In this document: piece by piece, positions 18,452 through 26,964 of the stretch | Numbering within the stretch: the first letter of the stretch is position 1 | How the letters are laid out: every line of letters begins with the position of its first letter | NCBI GenBank assembly: GCA_004535785.1 | Contig: SPIB01000001.1 | Span: 818,547 to 882,546, forward strand | Reading direction: 5' to 3' | Origin: Gammaproteobacteria bacterium LSUCC0112 | GTDB lineage: Bacteria > Pseudomonadota > Gammaproteobacteria > Pseudomonadales > Pseudohongiellaceae | DNA length: 64,000 bases | Made by a program: the position numbers and the translations under genes | Notes under the pieces: generated by a model | The model's input: the letters and a program-made list of their open reading frames with translations, nothing else | The model's database searches: none | Told to the model about the DNA's origin: nothing

Positions 18452-18600
18452 AAACGATACTCAGACGAGCCAATTATCAAGGCCATTGAAGAACCCCAGG
18501 AAAGCCACAAAGGGTGGCATAATCTATGACCGCTTTCGCATCACCAAAAGGAGTTTCTGCGACTGGCGCAGAAAGCTCGCGGGCCTGGAGGTGATCGGTG
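18452..18600 (+). mobile_element. Second IS3-family OrfA relic
   Basis: The frame from 18452 reads KRYSDEPIIKAIEE and, after a frame change, IIYDRFRITKRSFCDWRRKL then AGLEV. This is the helix-turn-helix core of IS3-family OrfA proteins (pattern KRY..E.II..L, F..S..TFY.W..K..GLEV). It differs in type from the relic at 17579. It stops right at the end of the GGDEF-EAL gene. No OrfB is left. Confidence 0.6.
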
Positions 18601-20514
18601 CTAACTGCCATACCTGTCAATAAATTCGAGGTATTCCTTTTCAAAAAGGGGCTTTGAAAATAGATAACCCTGGCCAACGTCACATCCATAGGTTTTAAGG
18701 ATATGACGTTGGGAAGAGGTCTCGATGCCCTCAGCTACAACACCTTGGGACATGGAGTGAGCCATGTCGATAATCGCACGAACGATCTGAAGATTTTCAT
18801 GCTTGGACTCCAGACCATCCACAAATGTTTTATCGATCTTGACCCACTTAACGGGCAGTCTTTGCAAGTATCTCAAGCTTGAATAACCCGTTCCAAAGTC
18901 ATCTACTGAGACTTCAATGCCCATGTCAGCGAGGGAGTTAAGTATTCTGGCTGCACGATCAATGTCATCCAAAAACAAACTTTCAGTAACCTCGACCTGG
19001 ATGCACTCCGGTGGGATTCCGTAGAGCTGAATAGCCTCTCGAAAAATTGCTACTAGGTCCTGCTGCTTAAACTGCACAACAGACAAGTTGATCGCAATTT
19101 TATGGTCTATATTTAGCTCCTGCAGTCTTTTGATGAATTTAGCTGTCTCGAAGATTACCCATCTGCCGATATCAAGGATAAGCCGTGACTCTTCAGCGAG
19201 ATTTATTATCTCTTGAATATTAACTGGCTGATTATCGTTACGATTCCAACGCAGAAGCGCTTCGCCACCTCTCAGGGTATCTCGAGACAGATCAATGTAC
19301 GGTTGAAATGCAAGCTGAAATTCACCAGCTATCAGCGCCGCCTCAATTTCCTGTTTCATGATCTTGCGTCTACGCCTGGACTCATCCAAATGAGGATTAT
19401 ATTCCGCAAAAGCGCTTTGTTGCAGACTGTTGCTTTTTGCATGATACATCGCAACATCCGCACAGCGTAACAGCTTCTCTCGAGTTTCTCCGTGGTCAGG
19501 ATAACGCGCCATACCGATGCTTAGGCTGGCCTGAATCAAATCACCTCCGACGTCTATTGGCCTGATGCAGGCGTCGATAATACGATTGCAGAAGTCATCC
19601 ATAGACATGTCTGGAGGTAAATTATTCAGAATAACTGCAAACTCGTCACCACCCAAGCGAGCAACTATGTCATATCCCTTGGTTTGTGCATTAAGTTGCG
19701 ACGCCACGTGGGCCAGTAACTTGTCGCCTGCAACATGCCCATATGTATCATTGATGAGCTTGAAGTCATTCAGATCAATAAGCAGTAGTGCAAAATGACT
19801 TTCCTCTTCGTCTGCTCTTTCAAGAAATTGATTGAACGAATTATTGAAATAGGTCCTGTTAGGGATATTTGTCAGAACATCATAATGTGCCATTCGATTT
19901 ATTATACGCTCATTCTCGATTCGAGCATGAATATCAATAATGGCACCGACTACTCTGACCGTTGACAATCTTTCGTCCTGAATTCCTTTACCTATAACGT
20001 TATGCCAGCGATACTCGTCGTTGTCGCTTAAAAGTCGGCACTGGACGCTTAAAGATTCTCTCTTACTGATTTGAGTTTTAAAGGTGCGCTCCACCAACGA
20101 CCTGTCATCTTCGTGAACATGCTCAATAAAATTTCTGAAATCATGTATACTTTTAGACTGAACGCCAACGGGGAGGGATAGCTTCCCGGAAATTTCGAAG
20201 CGATCTGCCCCCACATCCCAATCCCAGATAATCGCATTCGCCGCCTGAAGCACAAGCTGTAGCCTATCCAAACTTAAGCGCAAATCCGCTGCATTCTGTG
20301 TTGCCTGATTGATTGCAATTTGTAGCTCATATGTTCTGTCGGCAACTAACTGGTCGAGATTTTCGTTTATTTTTCTGAGTTCAAGGTTAATGTTATAGAG
20401 CTCTAAACTCTTTTTTTCCAACAACCGTTCGGCTTCATTTCGCGCACGCCTTTCCCGCTCAAGTTTTCTCTCAAGGAATTCAAGTTTCTTGTCAGTCTCA
20501 GCTAACAGTTTCAA
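18601..20514 (-). CDS. Coiled-coil / PAS / GGDEF-EAL dual-domain protein coupled to H-NOX
   Basis: A 637-residue soluble protein. Residues 1-75 are a coiled coil, 85-200 a PAS-like domain (IIWDWDVGADRFEISG), 205-375 a GGDEF domain with intact GGDEF at 288-292, and 395-630 an EAL domain with EAL at 418-420, VEVTESLFLDD, DDFGTGYSSL and AEGIETSSQ. Both activities look possible. The inhibitory site reads KGYD instead of RxxD, so product inhibition may be weak. It starts with a TTG that overlaps the stop of the upstream H-NOX gene (TTGA), a sign of coupled translation. H-NOX proteins encoded next to such enzymes are known to control their activity through nitric oxide. Confidence 0.88.
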   Translation of the reverse strand: MKLLAETDKKLEFLERKLERERRARNEAERLLEKKSLELYNINLELRKINENLDQLVADRTYELQIAINQATQNAADLRLSLDRLQLVLQAANAIIWDWDVGADRFEISGKLSLPVGVQSKSIHDFRNFIEHVHEDDRSLVERTFKTQISKRESLSVQCRLLSDNDEYRWHNVIGKGIQDERLSTVRVVGAIIDIHARIENERIINRMAHYDVLTNIPNRTYFNNSFNQFLERADEEESHFALLLIDLNDFKLINDTYGHVAGDKLLAHVASQLNAQTKGYDIVARLGGDEFAVILNNLPPDMSMDDFCNRIIDACIRPIDVGGDLIQASLSIGMARYPDHGETREKLLRCADVAMYHAKSNSLQQSAFAEYNPHLDESRRRRKIMKQEIEAALIAGEFQLAFQPYIDLSRDTLRGGEALLRWNRNDNQPVNIQEIINLAEESRLILDIGRWVIFETAKFIKRLQELNIDHKIAINLSVVQFKQQDLVAIFREAIQLYGIPPECIQVEVTESLFLDDIDRAARILNSLADMGIEVSVDDFGTGYSSLRYLQRLPVKWVKIDKTFVDGLESKHENLQIVRAIIDMAHSMSQGVVAEGIETSSQRHILKTYGCDVGQGYLFSKPLFEKEYLEFIDRYGS

Positions 20515-21053
20515 ACTTTGACTACCCTGAAGACAGTTCTATACGGACTCTCATCATTGACAACTTCCAATTCGACCGAGAGGGTTTCATTGAAGTGCTT
20601 TGCACAACCTAGGATAAGTCCTTTTGCCAGCGCCGAGAATGGCCGTTCGGATACATACAAGAGGACTAACTCATCGGGGTTGTGTTTCAACACATTAAAT
20701 TTGGGCAACTGCGCATCAGGGTATAGCTTGAGGACTTCAGTGTGGATAATGCTGTCTACTGAGCTTAGCAAATCGAACGAGTTTTTAAATCGAGGAGATG
20801 CGTCTCCATAAACGATCATCAGCGTATTAAATAAGTGAGAGCCATACTGTTCGAGCAACGTGTCGATGCTGACACCAGTGATTTGTGAGAGGCTAACAAC
20901 AAGATTTATCATTTCTTTGTGGTCATAAGTTCCTACGGCTGTGTACGCGCCACCCGACTCAAGCTCGGCTTGCTCCAACACTCTGTCTACAACCTCGAAC
21001 CCGTGCACGGCCTCGACCATGTCGAGAAATTCATTAAAAACAATTCCTTTCAT
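20511..21053 (-). CDS. H-NOX heme gas sensor
   Basis: A 180-residue protein from the ATG at 21053, which has GGAGG 6 nt upstream; a longer frame to 21122 has no such site. The H-NOX signature Y-x-S-x-R is present as YVSERP (residues 133-137), and the proximal heme ligand is likely His104 in SIIHTEVLKLYPDAQLP. Tyr133, Ser135 and Arg137 would bind the heme propionates. No distal tyrosine is evident by eye, which would favour nitric oxide over oxygen as ligand. It forms a two-gene operon with the GGDEF-EAL enzyme, so nitric oxide probably alters c-di-GMP synthesis or breakdown. Confidence 0.9.
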   Translation of the reverse strand: MKGIVFNEFLDMVEAVHGFEVVDRVLEQAELESGGAYTAVGTYDHKEMINLVVSLSQITGVSIDTLLEQYGSHLFNTLMIVYGDASPRFKNSFDLLSSVDSIIHTEVLKLYPDAQLPKFNVLKHNPDELVLLYVSERPFSALAKGLILGCAKHFNETLSVELEVVNDESPYRTVFRVVKV

Positions 21054-21527
21054 TAGAATCCTCCGTATCCTGAGTATATTGACCTGAACCGAGAAGAAAA
21101 AACTGATATTAACGTCATGCACTTTACTGCGCCCGGGGCTTTATTTTGATAAGACACTCTTCATTTCTGATTGCAGAATTACACTTCAGAACTGATAGAC
21201 ATATCCATGCGCAGTCTTACTGTCAGGGCCATGTACTCAGCTATGCTACCTCGCTTTCGAGTATGAACTTTGAAAACCATTAAGGGAAGGCGCATACAAT
21301 TTTTTACATTCAATCTCTGGAAACTGCGTTTAAAAATTTGGTCAACATACACAATTTTCACTCACCGGGAGCGGCGTCGATAAAGGTCAAGTCGTTGAGT
21401 CATATAAATTCGCTAAAGAAAATATTCATGTTTATTTAGTCCTGGCCGATTACCCGATTGTAGGGCCGTATTCATCAAACACTGTAGTACCTACTAAAAT
21501 TTTAATTTCATAATAGGCAACGCTTTT
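21054..21527. other. Intergenic region between H-NOX and a chemoreceptor gene
   Basis: This 474-bp AT-rich region separates two divergent genes and should hold both promoters. A 60-codon minus-strand frame at 21179-21361 has no recognised family. I see no RNA gene and no clear operator. Confidence 0.4.
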
Positions 21528-23141
21528 ATGACTGTGAAAAGAAAATTAGTCGGCATCGCCACACTGGCAGTATTGTTGCTCATGTTGGTTGGCAGCTTCG
21601 GGTTCTCCGGTATATCTCAACTAAGTCGCTCGATTACGCAATTGGAAACTCAAACCAGAATTTTAGGCAATCACCTAACCGCGGATATGATGCACGATGC
21701 GCTAAGCTCCGATGTTTTTGCGGCGATAGTTTCGAGCAGCACCGGTAAAATTCAAGCGATTTCCGCAGCACAATCGGACCAACGTGAAAATGCTCAACTT
21801 TTTCGACAGATGTTGGAAGTCAATCAACAATTGATAACAGATTCGGCCACGCGAAATGCGTTGCAGAATGTGTTGCCGGTGCTCAGTGCCTATATCGCCT
21901 CGACGGATCGGATGGTTGCACTCGCGCAATCAGACCTGAATCAGGCATTGAGCGAGTTGGAAAGTTTTAGTGAGTCTTACACGAACCTGGCAGTCGAAAT
22001 GGAAAACTTGACTACACTCATAGAAAATGAGGTGGCGAGTGTAGAAAGAATTGCCGCAACATCAACCGCGCGATCCAACCTGTTGATGGGCATCTCGGTT
22101 GGTCTAGGTGTTGTTTTGATGGCTTTTATGGCGGCGATTATCAGCAATAGCATCATCAAGCCACTGAATCGTTTAGTGGCTGACGCTGAGATAGCGGCAA
22201 CAGGCGATCTGGGGCACCCGTTACGCTTTAGCGGCACGGACGAAATTACTCAAGCGGCATTGGCGATTGAGTCGATGCGTAAAAACCTGGCAATCATGGT
22301 GTCAGCGATCAGCGCTTCGTCGGCAAGACTTATATCGGCGTCAGGCGACATGATTAAAACAACCGTCAATAGCCGCGGCGACGTAGAAAGACAACAGGCT
22401 GAAATTTCTCAAGTAGCAGCGGCTATGCATGAGATGGCAGCTACGTCGCAGGATGTTGCGCAGAACATCAGTATGATCGCGGATTCTGCGGTGAACGCCA
22501 ACCGCGAAAGTCACGCGGGTACAGAAGTCGTCGCTCATACTGTTACTGAAGTTCAAAGCCTGGCCGAACAAATCGAGCAATCCGCAATGGTGATTAATCA
22601 GCTCAGTGTCGACAGCGAAGAAATTTCGCAAGTATTGAGTACCATCACAGGTATCGCTGAACAAACCAATCTGCTGGCGTTGAACGCCGCCATAGAGGCT
22701 GCCCGCGCAGGTGATCAGGGTCGAGGCTTCGCCGTTGTTGCCGATGAGGTGAGAACACTGGCCCGTCGCACTCAGCAGTCTATTGGACATATCCAGGCAA
22801 CTATCGAGAAGCTTCAAGGTGGCTCTCGTTCTGCCGTTAGATCAATGGAGAGCAGCAGGAATAAAGCTCGCGAGGTCATGGAGCAGGCCCGTAACGCCGG
22901 TACGTCACTGGACGCCATTGTCCATGGAGTGACCGGCATTAGAGATATGAGCTCTCATATCGCCAATGCAGCCCTACAACAAAGCGCAGTGTCTGATGAT
23001 ATCAGCAGATCATTGGTTCAAATTGATGACCGGTCTCAGACAACGTCTGAGGGACTGAGACTCACCAATTCTGCAGCAACAACAGTGGCCGAGATTGCTT
23101 CTGAACTCAATCAAGCGGTATCACGCTTCCGCTTGGTATGA
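21528..23141 (+). CDS. Methyl-accepting chemotaxis protein
   Basis: A 537-residue chemoreceptor: membrane helix at 8-28, a periplasmic helical domain of about 155 residues of the four-helix type, a second membrane helix near 184-206, a HAMP domain to about 260 and a long signalling coiled coil. The conserved tip [18 protein letters not shown] lies at about 378-395, followed by [14 protein letters not shown]. It would couple to CheA/CheW, which are not encoded here. The ligand is unknown. It lies between the H-NOX and stressosome blocks and faces the histidine kinase gene. Confidence 0.92.
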   Translation: MTVKRKLVGIATLAVLLLMLVGSFGFSGISQLSRSITQLETQTRILGNHLTADMMHDALSSDVFAAIVSSSTGKIQAISAAQSDQRENAQLFRQMLEVNQQLITDSATRNALQNVLPVLSAYIASTDRMVALAQSDLNQALSELESFSESYTNLAVEMENLTTLIENEVASVERIAATSTARSNLLMGISVGLGVVLMAFMAAIISNSIIKPLNRLVADAEIAATGDLGHPLRFSGTDEITQAALAIESMRKNLAIMVSAISASSARLISASGDMIKTTVNSRGDVERQQAEISQVAAAMHEMAATSQDVAQNISMIADSAVNANRESHAGTEVVAHTVTEVQSLAEQIEQSAMVINQLSVDSEEISQVLSTITGIAEQTNLLALNAAIEAARAGDQGRGFAVVADEVRTLARRTQQSIGHIQATIEKLQGGSRSAVRSMESSRNKAREVMEQARNAGTSLDAIVHGVTGIRDMSSHIANAALQQSAVSDDISRSLVQIDDRSQTTSEGLRLTNSAATTVAEIASELNQAVSRFRLV

Positions 23142-23284
23142 TCGTGCCTCAACGACACGACCAGAATCCAGATCCATTTTGCCAGAACACTGGTAACTAG
23201 TAAGATCGGCCCGAAAAGCTCCAGAACAGCGAGAATTTTACGCTCAGACCTTTGCAGGGCAGATCGGTTGGTTGAATACCCGGG

Positions 23285-24547
23285 CTACCCCAAAACCCCG
23301 CACAAGCTCATTTGAATGATGACACCGCGGCCGATTGTACTTTCGCATTTGATTTTGCCGGAGAACTTTTTTGTTACAATATTATGAACAAGATGCATGC
23401 CCAAACCACTGCCACCATGGGAACGTTTAGTTGTAAAAAACGGGTCAAATATTTTATCAATGTTCTCAGGCAAGATACCTTTTCCGTTATCGGAATACGT
23501 CAGGTTCAACGTATCTTCAATCAAATGCGCCGAGATCGAAATCACTCCTGCCTGCTCTTCATCAAACCCGTGGACCAGCGAGTTTGTAATAAGATTCACC
23601 AGTATCTGGGAGATAGGTCCCGGGGTTGTCCTTAACGCAATGGATGAATCGATGCCGTCGAGCACTAACTCAATTTTTCTGCCACGTAACTTGGGCCTCA
23701 GACTGATTACGACTTGCTTTATATAGTCAGCAAGGACAAATTCCCTCACGTCTTCGGCAGTCTGATCAACCGCAACTGCTTTAAAACTGCGCACCAGCTC
23801 ACAAGCACGATTGAGATTAACTTCCAACATACCGATCAGATCGTTGACTGTTGCTAAAAGCACGTCAAGATCGGATCGTTTCATCTTTCCGCTTTGATAC
23901 AGATCGATAAAGTTTACAAGTGACTCGCGCAGGTGTGACGTAGCCGTGACACAAATTCCAACAGGCGTATTGATTTCATGGGAAATCCCAGCCACCAACC
24001 CCCCAAGAGCCGTCAACTTCTCATTCTCTATCAGGTCTCGCTGCGTCTCTACCAGTGTTTGCTGAGCGGCAATCCGCTGCGAAATTTCGCGCTGGAGCAT
24101 ATCGTTTTGCAGGTTTACATCTTCAAAGAGCTCGTCTCTGGTCTTATTGACTAACATCTGCCAGGCGTCATTTAAAATTGCCTGATCATTATTCGCAGGG
24201 GGAAGTTCATAGCTTTTTTGCAAAAAAGCGCCCTCATGCCCTGAAAACAGGTGGAAAGCCATGAGCCTCTCACGACTTGGCCATGCGTTGTGGTTAAATT
24301 CCTTTGGCCTGAGGTTGATCCTTACCTTGTAAGATCCCTCATGCCAAGTCAAATCGATGTCGCTGCAAAAAGGACCCGCAATCTTTAGCAAAGTCTTGCA
24401 AACCGTTGACAACTCAGCAGCCATTGCCGACGGTACACTCTGTGATCCCGCAAGGTGAGTGCAGGCCTGAAAAAGCCTGAAACGCAGGTTATAGATATCT
24501 TCTACCCGGGTAACATTAAAGGTATGTGCATTTCTGACAACATTCAT
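23285..24547 (-). CDS. Sensor histidine kinase downstream of the stressosome genes
   Basis: A 420-residue kinase without membrane segments. Residues 1-150 are a poorly defined input region, 150-175 a coiled coil, then the phosphoacceptor helix with ISHEINTP (histidine near residue 190) and an HATPase_c domain with NLITNSLVHGF (N box), YSDNGKGI (G1) and GGSGLGMHLVHN (G2). It starts 3 nt after the RsbT-RsbX stop and is the last gene of the stressosome operon. A cytosolic kinase here, with a REC/HD-GYP protein as first gene, suggests a stressosome-controlled two-component relay that alters c-di-GMP. Confidence 0.88.
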   Translation of the reverse strand: MNVVRNAHTFNVTRVEDIYNLRFRLFQACTHLAGSQSVPSAMAAELSTVCKTLLKIAGPFCSDIDLTWHEGSYKVRINLRPKEFNHNAWPSRERLMAFHLFSGHEGAFLQKSYELPPANNDQAILNDAWQMLVNKTRDELFEDVNLQNDMLQREISQRIAAQQTLVETQRDLIENEKLTALGGLVAGISHEINTPVGICVTATSHLRESLVNFIDLYQSGKMKRSDLDVLLATVNDLIGMLEVNLNRACELVRSFKAVAVDQTAEDVREFVLADYIKQVVISLRPKLRGRKIELVLDGIDSSIALRTTPGPISQILVNLITNSLVHGFDEEQAGVISISAHLIEDTLNLTYSDNGKGILPENIDKIFDPFFTTKRSHGGSGLGMHLVHNIVTKKFSGKIKCESTIGRGVIIQMSLCGVLG

Positions 24548-24550
24548 TTA

Positions 24551-25639
24551 CTAACTGATCCATTTCAAAATTACGCAGGCTGCGTCGTCAAATTCACGAC
24601 CTGAATGTTTTATCAGACCTTGTGCGATGACACTTGCAGGTTGTGATGCATTTTCAATCACGTATTTCCTTGCTGTTCTGTCTGTAACCCCATCAGTTCT
24701 GATAAGTATTACGTCTCCATTGGTCAGGCTGGTGCTGTCTTCAATAACATTAGGCAATCGATAACCCACCACACCATCTTTTGAGATTGGTCGCCAGGTC
24801 TGACCAATCACCCGATAAGCAGCGGTGTTACCAACGGCACAGTAATTCAATGAGCAACGTAATGTATCCATAAAGAGTAAGCTGACCGCCGCCCCCAGCG
24901 TTCCTCTCAGCCGCTCGTGCAACAAAGTCATCAGTTCTGTAATGCGCGGTGTTGCATAGTGAGAAATCAACTCACGTATTTCGAGGGCCAGTGCGCTGGC
25001 CTTAAACCCATGGCCACTGACATCAACCAAAGCCACCAACACACCACCCGTCAGTTCTACAACTATTGCCGTATCGCCGGCTTTAACTTCACCTTGCGAA
25101 GGACGAATATAATACGACAGATCAAACACCGCGCTTCTCAATGAGTCTGCTTTAAGGGGAGCGCGGTAGCTATCGGATGCGACTTTGTTTTCCGGATCTT
25201 TCTCTGAGGTGGAATTTCCGCGAATGCTCTTTTTAACAATAATGGAGGTTCCTTTTCCAACAGCACTCTTGATGGAGAATATGTCCGCCATCCGTTTCAC
25301 GCCTGGCAATCCCAAGCCGAGCGATGAGCCTGTTGTAAAGCGCTCCAGCATGGCGAGTTCGACATCTGGAATACCCGGCCCCTGATCCTCAGCAAGAATT
25401 TCTATGTAAGTGGCTGCCGACGATTCCACACGAGTGACGGTCAAGACTCCCCTTTGGGCATATTTTATGATATTCGTGCCCAGCTCAGATGTTATCGTTT
25501 TAATGACGCTGCGGTGCTGGTCTGTTACCTCGCTGAGCAAAGTTGATTGACCAAGACCCGACAGTGCTACCGCCAGGTCTGCACTATCCTTGATAAAAAA
25601 GATGAGACTGTCTGCTGGAGAATTAGAACTGCGGCGCAC
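24551..25639 (-). CDS. RsbT-RsbX fusion: switch kinase and PP2C-type phosphatase
   Basis: Two stressosome functions in one 362-residue chain. Residues 20-150 are an RsbT-type GHKL kinase: TSELGTNIIKYA (N box), DQGPGIPD (G1) and LGLGLPGVKRMAD (G2). RsbT phosphorylates the stressosome core, then leaves to activate its target. Residues 190-360 are an RsbX/SpoIIE-type phosphatase with GDTAIVVE, LVDVSGHGFKASA and RTDGVTDR, holding the metal-binding acids, which would reset the core. The start is inferred as GTG at 25639 with GGAG about 8 nt upstream, overlapping the end of rsbS; the frame is open to 25702 with no better start. Such fusions are known in other genomes but are not the classic Bacillus layout. 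Confidence 0.85.
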   Translation of the reverse strand: MRRSSNSPADSLIFFIKDSADLAVALSGLGQSTLLSEVTDQHRSVIKTITSELGTNIIKYAQRGVLTVTRVESSAATYIEILAEDQGPGIPDVELAMLERFTTGSSLGLGLPGVKRMADIFSIKSAVGKGTSIIVKKSIRGNSTSEKDPENKVASDSYRAPLKADSLRSAVFDLSYYIRPSQGEVKAGDTAIVVELTGGVLVALVDVSGHGFKASALALEIRELISHYATPRITELMTLLHERLRGTLGAAVSLLFMDTLRCSLNYCAVGNTAAYRVIGQTWRPISKDGVVGYRLPNVIEDSTSLTNGDVILIRTDGVTDRTARKYVIENASQPASVIAQGLIKHSGREFDDAACVILKWIS

Positions 25640-26009
25640 GAGGAGGCGCTCCAGTTTCCAGGTAATCCAACGCCGCGTCGATACCCGCAAACGCTCGCAC
25701 ACCAGTCACATCCACATCGGCGTCAATGAGAAACTTGATAGTGCTCGGCCTCAGGCCAGCAAATATTGAAAAGGCACCCAACACCTCCGCCATGAACGCT
25801 ATCTTGCGAAGTTCCTCAAACTCAATTGCGTCAATTAGCTTGGTAGCTGAACAGTCAAAAATGACAGCCGATGTTTGGCTGCGCTGTATCGAGTCCAGCG
25901 CCGTCTCTTGCAACGCCGACAACGTGCCTGATCCTATATAGTCAGGTAAAGTGATAATGAGGTTATGCTTTAAGCGAGTGCTCATCGCAAAACTCTGAGA
26001 CTCAGTCAT
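25623..26009 (-). CDS. rsbS: RsbS-like STAS protein lacking the phosphorylated serine
   Basis: A 128-residue STAS domain from the ATG at 26009. RsbS is the small core protein of the stressosome that captures RsbT; RsbT phosphorylates a conserved serine (Ser59 in Bacillus) in the pattern ID-S-F. Here the matching segment is KLIDAIEFEEL, with alanine at residue 61. Ser54, in DCSATK, is the nearest alternative. The rest follows the fold, including FAGLRPSTIKFLIDAD at the place of the Bacillus GIQPAVAVTLIELG. Position between rsbR and rsbT-rsbX supports the assignment. The missing acceptor suggests that release of RsbT is governed by RsbR phosphorylation alone, or by another residue. Confidence 0.8.
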   Translation of the reverse strand: MTESQSFAMSTRLKHNLIITLPDYIGSGTLSALQETALDSIQRSQTSAVIFDCSATKLIDAIEFEELRKIAFMAEVLGAFSIFAGLRPSTIKFLIDADVDVTGVRAFAGIDAALDYLETGAPPRAPQF

Positions 26010-26025
26010 GCTTTCACCAGTAAAA

Positions 26026-26964
26026 TTATGCGCGTCGTCTATCAACGATCTGTGCTGGATCAATTCCTACCGCACGCAGTGCCAACTCAAATGAGTCACG
26101 AAGCGTCGCTGTTGTCTTCACCTCACCAATATTTACACCCAGTTCGACAAGGGTCTTTGCTACCGATGGAGACAATCCAGAGATTATTGTCTCGCAACCC
26201 ATAAGTTGGGTTGCCTTAGTGATTTTTATCAATTGATTTGCCACGGCAGTATCCATGACACTCACGCCGCTAATATCCATCACGAACACTTTGGCTCGCG
26301 TTTCTGAAATCTTGTGCAAGGTCTTATCCATCACATCCTGAGTTCTGGCCGAATCCAGGATACCCAAAAGAGGCAGCAGTAAAATGCCATCCCAGATCGG
26401 CGTTACAGGCGTTGACATTTCCATCATCGCTCGGGCGCTTGATGATATTTTTTCGCGCTGTATTCGGGTAATCTCCTCTACTACGACGTATGAATCGAGA
26501 AAAATTAACTTTATTATTGAATCTGCCGTTTCTTCCGCCTGCTCGATCGAGGATTTATGGTGCCTGAGTCGTTCCACCAAGGATTTCCCAGACATTGACA
26601 TACCAGCAAAATATATTTCGTTCGGCAGATCAATGTAAGCATGGACTGCTCCCACATGCCTTCGCGACTCGAACCATTCTTCATCAATCTGAGCTTCCAG
26701 AAATGTTTCCCAATGATCTATTTGAAGCTTTCTGACGCGCTCCAGTCGATTAGGATTTGAGCCGAAATACACCTTAAATTCTTTGTGATTTCTGAGCCAG
26801 ACGTAAAAACTATCCACATGCTGCGCAAGTTCATTTTTAAGCAATGGTGCAACTCTGCGAATACGCTCCAAGTCCTCATTTTCAATCTGGAACTTAGTAA
26901 GAATCTCTTCAACTGATGATAAGGCCATGATGTCAGATAACTCGGAAAGTGTGTTTAAGTTCAA
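26026..26964 (-). CDS. rsbR: RsbR with N-terminal globin-type oxygen sensor
   Basis: A 312-residue stressosome core protein. Residues 15-175 are a globin-coupled-sensor domain; the proximal heme ligand is probably His108 in HVGAVHAYIDLP. Residues 190-300 are a STAS domain with the phosphorylatable pair expected for RsbR: Thr185 (or Ser184) in the linker STPVTPI and Thr239 in SGVSVMDTAVA. Heme-globin RsbR proteins are known from Vibrio stressosomes, where oxygen affects signalling. The start is a TTG that overlaps the stop of the REC/HD-GYP gene (TTGA). Phosphorylation by RsbT is family knowledge; oxygen sensing is inferred from the globin fold. Confidence 0.87.
   Translation of the reverse strand: MNLNTLSELSDIMALSSVEEILTKFQIENEDLERIRRVAPLLKNELAQHVDSFYVWLRNHKEFKVYFGSNPNRLERVRKLQIDHWETFLEAQIDEEWFESRRHVGAVHAYIDLPNEIYFAGMSMSGKSLVERLRHHKSSIEQAEETADSIIKLIFLDSYVVVEEITRIQREKISSSARAMMEMSTPVTPIWDGILLLPLLGILDSARTQDVMDKTLHKISETRAKVFVMDISGVSVMDTAVANQLIKITKATQLMGCETIISGLSPSVAKTLVELGVNIGEVKTTATLRDSFELALRAVGIDPAQIVDRRRA

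Noticed and set aside
21179..21361. A 60-codon minus-strand frame between H-NOX and the chemoreceptor gene
   Set aside because: It starts without a ribosome-binding site and matches nothing I know.
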